Shown here: piece after piece, positions 38,082 through 46,434 of the stretch
How the letters are laid out: every line of letters begins with the position of its first letter
Position numbering within the stretch: position 1 is the stretch's first letter
DNA from: Paraburkholderia hospita
GTDB lineage: Bacteria > Pseudomonadota > Gammaproteobacteria > Burkholderiales > Burkholderiaceae
Assembly (NCBI RefSeq): GCF_002902965.1
Contig: NZ_CP026106.1
Location: forward strand, 868,001 to 932,000
Direction: 5' to 3'
DNA length: 64,000 nucleotides
The notes under the pieces: generated by a model
Seen by the model: only the letters and a program-made list of their open reading frames with translations
Databases searched by the model: none
Told to the model about the DNA's origin: nothing
Program-made: the position numbers and the translations under genes

Positions 38082-39263
38082 TCAGGCCGCAGCGTCGAGG
38101 CTCGTGCGCGGCGCGTCCACCGTGGCGACGGACTGCAACACCGCTTGCGCCACGCGCCCGACCTCCGGCCAATCCTTCAGCCGCTGACCGTCGGCGGACC
38201 TCTCGGGCGTGACGCTCACATAGGGCGGTGGATAACCCCATATCGCGTCATGCACGTCCGGTTTCGTGATGCTGCCGCCGAGCACGGCGACCGTTGGACG
38301 GCGGAACGCAGCCGCCACGTGCATCAGCATCGTCGAGTTCGTCAGCACGACGTCTGCCTGTTCCACGAGCGCGAACATGACGCGCATCGGCACTTCGCCT
38401 GCAACGGAGCGAACGGACACGCCCGGACCGGCTACGGCGATGGCCTCGGCCGCGCGAGCCTGATCCGCCGCGCTGCCGACGATCACGACTTCACACGCGT
38501 GGCCTTGCTGTTCCAGCGCTAGGGCGATTTGCGCGAGCGCCGCGCCGACTTCGCGCGGGGGCCATGCCTTGGTGGGCACGCCGGCGCCGACGCCAGCGAC
38601 GATGCGCACGGTGGGCCGACCTGCTGGCGGGTTTGTCATCCAGAGTTGCGTGGCGCGTGCGCGTTCGTCGGTGGTCAGAAATAGTTGCGGCCGCACTTCC
38701 GGCAACGCTGTCGCGCCGAGCAATTCGCCTTGCGCGAGCGCCGCGCGTCCGGCCTGCCGTCGCGCGTAGACGACGTGCGCCTGACAGCCGCTCCAGCCGC
38801 CGCGATAGCCGCGCACGCCGATGCGGTAGCGCGCGCCGAGCCGCATCATCAGCAACGCGCCCATATAGCTGCCTAGCACATCGATCGCGACGTCGAAGCC
38901 GCCCCGGGCGCGCAGCGCGTCGATCTGAGGGGACTTCCACAGGAAGCGCAAGACGTTCTTGTGGGACCGGTCCGTGACGATCTTGTTGTTCCAGGGCGCG
39001 TCGAGTTCGACGATTTCGTCGATATACGGATTGTTCTCCAAGATGGGGCGTCCCCAACTGCCGATCCCGGCGATCAGGCGCGTCGACGGAAACTGCTTGC
39101 GCAGCGATTCGAAGAGCGGGGTGGTGGTGAGCAGTTCGCCGAAATCGTTGGGGCGGAGCACGAGGATTTCGCGTGGGGTGTCGCGGCGCGGGTCGAAACG
39201 TGGCGAATGGAAGCGGGCCATCAGCCAGACTGGTGTTTCGATTAGCAGGTTTTTCCAGTCCAT
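38082..39263 (-). CDS. GT9 family glycosyltransferase (heptosyltransferase-like)
   Basis: 393 residues. GT9 (ADP-heptose:LPS heptosyltransferase) pattern: EILVLRPNDFGELLTTTPLFESLRKQFP at the start, IAGIGSWGRPILENNPYIDEIV, then VRIVAGVGAGVPTKAWPPREVGAAL and the nucleotide-binding ADVVLTNSTMLMHVAAAFRRPTVAVLGG. It probably adds a sugar to lipopolysaccharide core or a related glycan on the inner leaflet. ATG 39263 is chosen because AGGAG lies 10 nt upstream; an ATG at 39272 is too close to it. Its 5' end lies in the composition shift left of repeat copy 2. Confidence 0.85.
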   Translation of the reverse strand: MDWKNLLIETPVWLMARFHSPRFDPRRDTPREILVLRPNDFGELLTTTPLFESLRKQFPSTRLIAGIGSWGRPILENNPYIDEIVELDAPWNNKIVTDRSHKNVLRFLWKSPQIDALRARGGFDVAIDVLGSYMGALLMMRLGARYRIGVRGYRGGWSGCQAHVVYARRQAGRAALAQGELLGATALPEVRPQLFLTTDERARATQLWMTNPPAGRPTVRIVAGVGAGVPTKAWPPREVGAALAQIALALEQQGHACEVVIVGSAADQARAAEAIAVAGPGVSVRSVAGEVPMRVMFALVEQADVVLTNSTMLMHVAAAFRRPTVAVLGGSITKPDVHDAIWGYPPPYVSVTPERSADGQRLKDWPEVGRVAQAVLQSVATVDAPRTSLDAAA

Positions 39264-39389
39264 GGATCGCATTCTCCTGGCGTGCAAGGCTGCCGATATG
39301 CGGTTGATTGTGACGGGTTGTGGGCGTGGGGAAACGCCGAGGTTCCGGTTTATTCGGTCAATTCAGGGTGGTGGGGGTTTTTGCCATTG

Positions 39390-39515
39390 CGCTGGCATTC
39401 GCGGTGCGGTTGGTTTGGTTTTTTCGCTGGTATCCGGGTTTTGCCTTCGTGGCGCGGCTGGTTTGGTTTGCTCGTGTTTGCGCTGGCATCCGCGCTACGG
39501 TGTTTGCCGTTCATG
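39390..39515. repeat. Left outer array of element copy 2
   Basis: Three degenerate units of the inverse motif GCTGGCATCCGCG (GCTGGCATTCGCG near 39394, GCTGGTATCCGGG near 39426, GCTGGCATCCGCG at 39483-39495) with G/T-rich linkers such as GGTTTGGTTTG. No clear outer terminus. Confidence 0.75.
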
Positions 39516-40107
39516 CGTCGCCCCTGTGCGGGGCGGCACCTACTTTTCTTTGCCGCCGCAAAGAAAAGTAGGCAAAAGAAAGCGGCTCACACCGCCAACA
39601 TTTCTTCTTGCCTGAGGGCCCTCAACCGGTCCCACACTTCACACGGCAACATCTCTATTGGCGCGCGTTGCCAACGCTTCGAATAAACGCCTCACCCGCT
39701 TCGAACTCCCATACGCGGGCAAGCGGCAGCGAATGGTTTGTGCCGCCCAGGTGGCAAACTGTGTGTAGGTTGTCGCGTCGTACACGTTAGCGCTCTTACA
39801 TGGTGGGACGCGTGCGCTATCGGTCCGAAGTGAAGCGTGTGTGTCGCTACGGCCTACACACAGTTTGCCACCTGGGCGGCGGTGGAATATCTGGCACGGC
39901 ATGGTGAAGCGCGGGTGCGTGAAGCGGGTGAGGCGCACCGCAAGAGCGTTGGCAACGAACATGGGTCACGTGATTGCCGCGTGAAGCGTAAGACCCTTTG
40001 GGGGCCCTCAGGCAGGAACAAGAATTAGCGGTGTTAGCCGCTTTCTTTTGCCTACTTTTCTTTGCGGCGGCAAAGAAAAGTAGGTGCCGCCCCGCACAGG
40101 GGCGACG
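39516..40107 (+). repeat. Palindromic element core, copy 2
   Basis: 592 bp with the same architecture as copy 1 but in the opposite orientation (arm A on the left, arm B on the right). 11-nt slots are ACATTTCTTCT on the left and GGAACAAGAAT on the right. The central box pair GCCCAGGTGGCAAACTGTG and its inverse flank an asymmetric centre beginning TTGTCGCGTCG. Confidence 0.95.
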
Positions 40108-40234
40108 CTTGAATGGCAAACACCACATCGCGGATGCCAGCGCCAACACGAGCAAACCAAACCGACCGGCAACGCCTACGCCCAAAAAGACAAAAACCGG
40201 ATGCCACCGCAAAGAAAAAAAACCAAACCCACAC
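40108..40234. repeat. Right outer array of element copy 2
   Basis: A unit TCGCGGATGCCAGCG (40129-40143) and a degraded CCGGATGCCACCGC (40197-40210) in strongly A/C-rich sequence (51 of 60 bases are A or C in 40201-40260). It runs up to the stop codon of the desaturase gene without a recognisable terminus. Confidence 0.7.
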
Positions 40235-41305
40235 TCACAAATCAACCCGCCCAACCCTCGAACCATCCCGTTCGACACTAACGGACACACGAACCTCACG
40301 CGCCTGCAAGGTACCTGCAAACGCATTGCCGGCAGCAGCAGGCCGACCAAACCGCGTGCCACGGGACAAATCCCCATGCACAGGCCGCATGGCCACAGCA
40401 AACGCGTACTGCCTGGCCCATTCGCTATAACCCTTAACCAGAAACCCACCAGACCGTTGAACATATTGCACGCGGGACGCAACATAAACCGTGCGCAAAG
40501 CAAACCACGGCACATGCGGCAAGTCGTGATGCACGAGGTGATAGTTATTGTTCAGAAACAGCAAGCGCCAGAACCAGGCAGCCTCATTGATCACCGAGCG
40601 TTGCTCATGCAAATCCGCATCGCGATGCTCCTGAAACGAACGCACAGAACTCAACGCGAGCGCCGGATACCCGACCCCTGCAATAAACAGCCAAGGCGCA
40701 ATCCCACACTGACGATCAAGCCAAACAACCAGCAAAGCAAGCGCCGCAAAATGCGCGAACCACGCAGGCACGTCAGCCCAATCACCCCGCGCAACCTTCC
40801 GCAGCGCCTGCGTTGAAGTCGCCGCAATCGAAAACGCCGGCCCGAGCAGCAGCCGCCCAGCAAACGTATTCCGCGCAATCAGCAGCACACGCGTCAGCAT
40901 CCCAGCATGCCGCCAAGCCTCGCGACTAACGAAATAACTTTCAGGATCGACTTCAGGATGCGTCAGATGCGGATCATCGTGATGCTGCAAATGCAGATCG
41001 CGATACACGCGATACGGAAACCACACTGCGAGCGGTGCAAACCCGATCAGCCCATTGACGAACGGCGAGCGCGTCGGATGCCCGTGCAGCAACTCATGCT
41101 GAAGCGACATGTACCACGCGCTGAACACGGCGAGCAGCGGAATCGCAATGCTCAGACCAAAGCCACGCGCGTGACTCGCGATGAAAAACCATCCGCCATA
41201 GATTGCCCCGATCAGAAGCCACGTCGGCCATTCGGTGCGCCATGTGAAGCTGTTGCGACGCTGCGTGAGCGTGTGGCGTTGTGCGTCGTCGAGATAGAAA
41301 GACAT
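40235..41305 (-). CDS. Fatty acid desaturase family membrane protein
   Basis: About 356 residues. The three His boxes of the di-iron desaturase/hydroxylase superfamily are present: HELLHGH, HLQHHDD and NNNYHLVHHD, with hydrophobic segments between them (inner membrane). It would introduce a double bond or hydroxyl into a lipid chain. The last ~42 residues after RPVHGDL are Arg/Val/Ala-rich and not family-like; they lie in the A/C-biased DNA next to repeat copy 2. ATG 41305 is used; a GTG at 41332 with AGGA upstream is an alternative. Confidence 0.82.
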   Translation of the reverse strand: MSFYLDDAQRHTLTQRRNSFTWRTEWPTWLLIGAIYGGWFFIASHARGFGLSIAIPLLAVFSAWYMSLQHELLHGHPTRSPFVNGLIGFAPLAVWFPYRVYRDLHLQHHDDPHLTHPEVDPESYFVSREAWRHAGMLTRVLLIARNTFAGRLLLGPAFSIAATSTQALRKVARGDWADVPAWFAHFAALALLVVWLDRQCGIAPWLFIAGVGYPALALSSVRSFQEHRDADLHEQRSVINEAAWFWRLLFLNNNYHLVHHDLPHVPWFALRTVYVASRVQYVQRSGGFLVKGYSEWARQYAFAVAMRPVHGDLSRGTRFGRPAAAGNAFAGTLQAREVRVSVSVERDGSRVGRVDL

Positions 41306-41443
41306 CGGCGGATCGGTCGTATTGCAGTTCACCGATCCTAAAGGCGCGTCCGCCGTCGCCGAACCAATTTGTTCGGCAAAGCTTGTGAGTAAAGCGGATT
41401 TGGCATCTGTTATACGTGCGAATTGAACAAATGCTCAGCGCTT

Positions 41444-42193
41444 TTACTGATGCATGCCGATTCTGCACGCGTGATCGAGCATGCCTTCCGCCGTGCCGCT
41501 GCCGTCGTCGAGTTCCAGGCCGCTGTTGACGACCAGCCAGCCGTCGCTGTCTTTCGGTCCTGCGCCCGTCACGAGGATGGTCTGCTGCGCCATCGCGTCG
41601 CTGCCTTGCCGGTCGCGCGCGACGATGCGGAACGGGTCGTTGTCGCCCGTCAGCGACAGCACGCGCATCACGCGGTACGCGCTGCCGTCGAGCTTCGTCC
41701 AGTGCCACTGGCCCGGCTCGACGGTGCGAAAGCGCGCGAGGTCCTTGATGATGTCGTCCTGCATGCAGTCCATATGGATATGCAGCTGATTTTGCGTGCG
41801 GCGGAACTGTGAGTTGATTTCGAGGCCGAGTTGATCGGGCGGGAACGTCAGGCCGATGCGCGAGCCGACATACTGCCGCGCGGCCCACGCGTCGGCCCAG
41901 TAGTCGGGCGCATCGGCGGCGAGCACGCTCGGGCTTTCGATGCCCGTCACGCGGTCCGTCGGAATCAGCAAATATTGCGTGTTGCCGTTGATGTCCTTGA
42001 GGATCGCGTAGTGTCCGGGCAGATTGACGGCTGTGCAGAAGCCCGCCCCGCCCGACGCGCGCGCGACGGGCAAGCACTGATGGTCGACGATGTTCCAGAG
42101 CGCGTTGGGATCGGCGGCGGCGATGAGCGCGCAGCTGGAGGTGCACAGCGCGACGGCAAGCGCCGCGAGGTGCCTGATGCGTGGTCGGGTCAT
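41444..42193 (-). CDS. cdh: CDP-diacylglycerol pyrophosphatase
   Basis: 249 residues. Hydrolyses CDP-diacylglycerol to CMP and phosphatidate. Signal/anchor at residues about 8-26 (AALAVALCTSSCALIAA), so periplasmic or membrane-bound. Catalytic HIT-like motif in RTQNQLHIHMDCMQ, preceded by FPPDQLGLEINSQFRR as in the E. coli Cdh family. 6 bp downstream of the amidase gene, so probably cotranscribed with it. Confidence 0.9.
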   Translation of the reverse strand: MTRPRIRHLAALAVALCTSSCALIAAADPNALWNIVDHQCLPVARASGGAGFCTAVNLPGHYAILKDINGNTQYLLIPTDRVTGIESPSVLAADAPDYWADAWAARQYVGSRIGLTFPPDQLGLEINSQFRRTQNQLHIHMDCMQDDIIKDLARFRTVEPGQWHWTKLDGSAYRVMRVLSLTGDNDPFRIVARDRQGSDAMAQQTILVTGAGPKDSDGWLVVNSGLELDDGSGTAEGMLDHACRIGMHQ

Positions 42194-42199
42194 GAGGTG

Positions 42200-43654
42200 T
42201 CAGATAGTCGGAGCGGGGACGGTGCCGAGCAGCGCTTCGAACGCGATGCCGATGGCGAGCAGCCGGCGGTCGCTGCCAAGCGGTCCATCCAGTTCGATGC
42301 CCACGGGCAAGCCGTCCTGCGTCAGGCCCGCGGGCAGCGAGAGGCCCGGAATGCCAGCGTTGCTGGCGGGATCGGTGTTGCGCAGATAGGCGGTCATTTC
42401 GTCGATGGCAGGCGCGCCGTCGATCGACACGACGGACGAGCCGTTCACTTCGTCGATCGGCACGGCGACGAGGCGCGTGGTCGGAAAGAGCAGTGCGTCG
42501 AGGCGTTCGGCCGCGAACGTGTCCGCGTAGTGCCGCTGCAATTGCGGACGCCATTTATTCATCGCGTCCGGATAGTGCTGGGTCAGCGCGCCTGCCAGCA
42601 CGACGTCGTAGATATTGCGCACGTCCGGGCTGGCGATGCGCGCTGCCAGCTCGCCGACCGTCTGGACGGGCGCATCGTTCGCGACGAGGTAGTCGCGCAC
42701 GTCGTCGAGCGTCTCGTGGATCGCGATCGGGCCGCCCGTCTGCTCGTTCAGCTGCAGCAGGTCGGGCATCGCGACGGGCACGAACGTGACGCCCGCCGCT
42801 TCGAGTGTCTTCAGCGCGGCGCGCGCCACATCTTCCGTCGCGCGTTCAAGCTCGGCCCACAGCGGCTCGGGCAAACCGATGCGCAGCGCCGACAGTGGCA
42901 CGTCGGGCAGCGCGGTGTCGCCCGTAATCACACCGTCGAGCAGCGCGACGTCCGCGACGGTGCGCGCCATCGGCCCGACGGTATCGCGCGTGTGGCTGAT
43001 CGGCACGACGGCATGCGGGTCGTGATAGCGGCGCTCTGCGCCGCCGTTGCCCACCGACGGGCGGAAGCCCGCAATCCCCGTGAGCGCGGCGGGAATGCGC
43101 GTCGAGCCGCCCGTGTCGCTGCCGAGGCCGGCGGGCGAAACGCGCGCGGCAATGGCGACGGCCGTGCCGCCCGACGAGCCGCCCGCGATCAGCGACGGGT
43201 CGTAAGGATTGCGCACGACGCCCGCATGCGGGGCCAGATTCGCACTCGTGATGCCGAACGCGAGTTCGTGCATGTTGGTTTTGCCGAGCACGATTGCGCC
43301 CGCGTCGATCAGCCTGCGCACGGAGGGCGCGTCCGTCTTCGGCTTGAAGCCGTCGAGCGCGGGCGTGCCCGCCGAGGTCAGCAGACCCGCTGTGTTGATG
43401 TTGTCCTTGATGACGACGGGCAGCCCCGCGAGCGGCAGACGGGCTTTTTCCTCGGGCGGGAGCGCGTCGATGCGTTTCGCGGCGGCAAGCGCGCCTTCCA
43501 TGTCGATCGCGGTGAACGCGTTGAGCGTGTCGAGCGCGGCGGCGCGCGCGAGCAGGGTCGCGACATAGTCGAGTGCGTCGAGCCGCCCCGACTGGATGGC
43601 CGCGACGGCCTGCGTTGCGGTCAGCGCGAGTTGCTCATCGACGGTCCATTGCAT
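42200..43654 (-). CDS. Amidase-signature family hydrolase
   Basis: 484 residues. Ser-cisSer-Lys triad: Lys in LPVVIKDNINTAG, cis-Ser in GLGSDTGGSTRIPAALTG, and nucleophile region IAGGSSGGTAVAIAARVSP. Hydrolyses an amide; related to indoleacetamide hydrolases and other amidases of this family, but the substrate is open. ATG 43654 has GGGAGA 9 nt upstream. The 5' side extension is not used. Cotranscribed with cdh by position. Confidence 0.88.
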   Translation of the reverse strand: MQWTVDEQLALTATQAVAAIQSGRLDALDYVATLLARAAALDTLNAFTAIDMEGALAAAKRIDALPPEEKARLPLAGLPVVIKDNINTAGLLTSAGTPALDGFKPKTDAPSVRRLIDAGAIVLGKTNMHELAFGITSANLAPHAGVVRNPYDPSLIAGGSSGGTAVAIAARVSPAGLGSDTGGSTRIPAALTGIAGFRPSVGNGGAERRYHDPHAVVPISHTRDTVGPMARTVADVALLDGVITGDTALPDVPLSALRIGLPEPLWAELERATEDVARAALKTLEAAGVTFVPVAMPDLLQLNEQTGGPIAIHETLDDVRDYLVANDAPVQTVGELAARIASPDVRNIYDVVLAGALTQHYPDAMNKWRPQLQRHYADTFAAERLDALLFPTTRLVAVPIDEVNGSSVVSIDGAPAIDEMTAYLRNTDPASNAGIPGLSLPAGLTQDGLPVGIELDGPLGSDRRLLAIGIAFEALLGTVPAPTI

Positions 43655-43757
43655 GTGGTCTGTCTCCCTCGATCGGTACGTGTCGTGAATGCGCACGCGT
43701 GCGCGCGGCACGCTGATGTGCTTCCGCAATCGTGCGGCTGCTTGCGCCTACTGGCGG

Positions 43758-44663
43758 CTACTTGCGCATCAAGCGCAGCGCGAGGCGTGCGAGCGCGGGA
43801 ACGAGCGTCGGACGGACGAGCCGTTTGTCGTAGCCGGCCATCCGTTGGTCGTTTTCCAGGAGGCAGAGTTCGATCAGTTGACGCGTCGAGAGTGCCTGGC
43901 CGATCGTCGAGCTGTTGGCGGGCAGGAAGTTCGAGTCGTGCGCGACGCCGTTCGAGTCGATGCCCTTCGCAATCGCGACGCGGTCCCAGATCAGCTTGAT
44001 CCAGATCGCGCCGACGCGCAGCGAGTGCCACGGACGGCGCCACCATGGCATCGTTCGGCGATACCACGCGACCCAGTTGACGAAAAAGAGAATGTGGCGC
44101 GCTTCTTCCTGAATCACGGGCTCGAAGGTTTCGACCAGTTCTTGCGGGAAATAGCCGGACAACTGTGCGGAGCGGAACAGCCCGAACGAAAAGAAGCTGT
44201 CGATGCACTCGCTGTAGCCGGTGAACATCCATGCCCATTCGGCGTCGCGCGGAGCGGGATACTGCGGCTCGGGCGCGAGCTCGATGCCATATGCGGCGAC
44301 CAGACGCGACAAAACGTGCTTGTGACGCGCTTCTTCAGCCGCGTCCATTTCGATCGCTTCGCGTATCAGCGGGTCCTGCACCTGCGCGGCGTACGTGGCG
44401 ACGCGAATCGACGCGCGGCCTTCCGTTTGCACGGCGATGTCCCAGATGGGCAGGGACGTGATGCGCTTCAGCGCATCGGGCTGCAATTGCGGCCAGTCGA
44501 TAACGGCCGGCTTGTAAGGGTTATGCGTTTCGAGAAGCATCCGGCAGAACATCTGCTTGTGTTCGTCGGAGCCGACACGCATGCGTGCGTGGCCATCGAA
44601 GGTCCAGTTGCGCAGCGCATGATCGTGAGCGGCTTCTGCATCTGTTATCAGGGTATCTGACAT
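43758..44663 (-). CDS. Ferritin-like di-iron domain protein
   Basis: 301 residues with no signal peptide. Two carboxylate/His pairs typical of di-iron four-helix proteins: EMDAAEEARHKHVL (about 103-116) and QEEARHILFFVNW (about 184-196), plus YSECIDSFF between. Similar long proteins are annotated only as ferritin-like. The reaction is unknown. Single gene followed by the amidase gene on the same strand (103 bp gap). Confidence 0.8.
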   Translation of the reverse strand: MSDTLITDAEAAHDHALRNWTFDGHARMRVGSDEHKQMFCRMLLETHNPYKPAVIDWPQLQPDALKRITSLPIWDIAVQTEGRASIRVATYAAQVQDPLIREAIEMDAAEEARHKHVLSRLVAAYGIELAPEPQYPAPRDAEWAWMFTGYSECIDSFFSFGLFRSAQLSGYFPQELVETFEPVIQEEARHILFFVNWVAWYRRTMPWWRRPWHSLRVGAIWIKLIWDRVAIAKGIDSNGVAHDSNFLPANSSTIGQALSTRQLIELCLLENDQRMAGYDKRLVRPTLVPALARLALRLMRK

Positions 44664-44800
44664 GTCAGGCGGAAACGTGACCAGTTATTCCGGCTATTCT
44701 GTCATAACCCGTTAATTTGTGGCGTCGAGCGGGCATGCGCCGTGCTGCCGCACGCCTTTAGGCGCTGCATTGCGTCAAAAATTGCAATGGACCTGCGTGT

Positions 44801-45028
44801 TTACTGATGGCTGTCGATCCACAGCCGGCCCCAACGGAACGCATACGCAAGCGCGTGCTCTTCGTCGAAGAAATAGTCGAGCGCGTCGAACGAATAGGCG
44901 TGTCCGCCGCTGGCGGCCGTGGCTTTCTCGATGGTGAGGTTCGCAGCGAAGAGCCCGTTGGGCAGGCGTTGTGCAGCGGGGGCCACTTCGTAGCCCTTGT
45001 AGCGGATATGTCTGTTCATCTGTTTCAT
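44801..45028 (-). CDS. Small conserved-type hypothetical protein
   Basis: 75 residues with GGGAGGCG 8 nt before ATG 45028. Compact alpha/beta pattern (RYKGYEVAPAAQRLPNG, then YSFDALDYFFDEEHALAYAF and GRLWIDSHQ) suggests a folded small domain, not a shadow frame. I do not recognise a named family with certainty. Flanked by non-coding gaps on both sides. Confidence 0.65.
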   Translation of the reverse strand: MKQMNRHIRYKGYEVAPAAQRLPNGLFAANLTIEKATAASGGHAYSFDALDYFFDEEHALAYAFRWGRLWIDSHQ

Positions 45029-45414
45029 GTTTGATCGCCTCCCCGCGACGGATTGCGCGCAGCACGGCGATCAGTTAATCGAAGCGGGCAGGGACTAGCG
45101 TAGGCTGGGCCGTGGAGCGCGTGAACCAATCATTCGTCGCAAGCAAATCACGGGCGGCCAGGGAACGGTCTGCGGGGATCTGGATGAGGCGTTATCGCGT
45201 GCGTTGTCGCGATGATGCGGCGGCGAGGGCAGCCGGGTCTGTTGTTTGGACCACGATCGCGTCGCCGCGCATGTTGGCCAGCGCACGCAGCGAGGCGCTG
45301 CGGCGGCACAGTGTGATGGAGCGGCGTGAGCGGTGAAGAGGCGTTAGCGCGCATGCGCAATGACACGCGCCGCTTCGATGCGGCACATGGCATTGCGCAA
45401 GCGGAAGCGGCGAA
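45029..45414. other. Intergenic gap with no recognised content
   Basis: 386 bp between the 75-residue gene and the FMN reductase. I see no gene, clear repeat or terminator; short open frames are shadows. Confidence 0.4.
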
Positions 45415-46101
45415 TCAGTTCGCCAGTACCAGAACGCGTTTGGGCCGCGTTTCGTCGGCGTCGCTCGCCGAAGTTGCGGACGCCGCGGATGCGCCGTCCG
45501 CGTGATGCGAGGCATGATGCGAGCGGAACGCGAGCGCGAATTGCGAGGCCTGCTGGCCGACTATCGACAGCTGTTCGACCACCTTCGGATCGGAGCAGGT
45601 ATCGGCAGATTCGAAACGTGTTTCGAGCGTGTTGATGCCTGCGCCGAACGGCGTCGGCCAGCCGCGCAACGCGTGCACGATGGAGCGCAGCGACGTCAGC
45701 ACCGAGCCCGCCGCCTGCCACCCATACGCGGTGACGATGCAGCCGACCGCGCGGCCGTCGAGGTAAGGGCGCTCGTCGGCACGCAGTTCTTCGAGCGTGT
45801 CGAGCGCATTTTTCACGAGGCCCGACACGCCGCCGTGATAACCGGGTGTCGCGATGATGAGGGCGTCGGCGTGACGGACGGCCTCGATCAATTCGATCTG
45901 TTCGTCGGTGCGTTGGGTGCTTTCGGGCGCATAGTGCGGCAGGCTGTGCAGGAACGTGCCGCCAAACAGACGCGTACGTGCGCCCGCCTGTTCCGCGCCG
46001 CGCAGCGCAAAGCCGAGCGCGCGTTCAGTAGACGATGCAGCGCGCGTGGTGCCGCCGATGCCGATCACGAGCGGGCGGCGGTTCTGGTCGAAACGGGTCA
46101 A
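45415..46101 (-). CDS. NADPH-dependent FMN reductase
   Basis: 228 residues, flavodoxin-like fold. FMN phosphate loop GIGGTTRAASSTERAL (about 14-29), then ADALIIATPGYHGGVSGLVKNALDTLEEL, the family signature around the flavin. Start is taken as TTG 46101, because AAGGAG at 46114-46109 is 7 nt away; the TTG at 46107 is only 1 nt away. The last ~40 residues are Ala/Ser/His-rich. Divergent from the candidate small RNA. Confidence 0.82.
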   Translation of the reverse strand: MTRFDQNRRPLVIGIGGTTRAASSTERALGFALRGAEQAGARTRLFGGTFLHSLPHYAPESTQRTDEQIELIEAVRHADALIIATPGYHGGVSGLVKNALDTLEELRADERPYLDGRAVGCIVTAYGWQAAGSVLTSLRSIVHALRGWPTPFGAGINTLETRFESADTCSDPKVVEQLSIVGQQASQFALAFRSHHASHHADGASAASATSASDADETRPKRVLVLAN

Positions 46102-46341
46102 CTTCAAGCTCCTTGCTGCAGTGGCGGCCGGCCGGATGCATGTTGGACACCTGTGGCGTGTCCCATGCGAACGGGCCTCTGGACCTGAACCGCCATGTTA
46201 GTGACCGATCGTACCAGCGGGAAACGACTTTTTGTTCTAACGATATAACGGCAGAAGGGTTATCGGCTGCGCGCGGCGGCGTGGATTGCTTGTGCAAAAG
46301 GCTTCGTTGGAACGGGGACGGGCGGGCGCTAATATGAAACC

Positions 46342-46408
46342 GTCTCCTCCATGAGAACTCCTTGACATGGGATTGGCCCCGGATTCGCAAGAATCCGGGG
46401 CTTTTTTT
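46342..46408 (+). ncRNA. Candidate small RNA ending at an orphan terminator
   Basis: A strong intrinsic terminator (46376-46408) on the plus strand has no plus-strand gene upstream. A possible promoter, TTGGAA (46308-46313) - 16 bp - TAATAT (46330-46335), would give a transcript of about 65-70 nt starting near 46342. It contains CTCCTCC (46345-46351 region), complementary to ribosome sites, and ends in seven Ts, as in Hfq-type RNAs. No function can be read from it. Confidence 0.4.
46376..46408 (+). terminator. Orphan intrinsic terminator
   Basis: Perfect 11-bp stem GCCCCGGATTC / GAATCCGGGGC with loop GCAA and a run of seven Ts (46402-46408). On the minus strand there is no T-run, so it does not serve the TIR gene well. 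Confidence 0.88.
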
Positions 46409-46434
46409 GCGCTTGAGGAAACGCGCCGCGCGCG

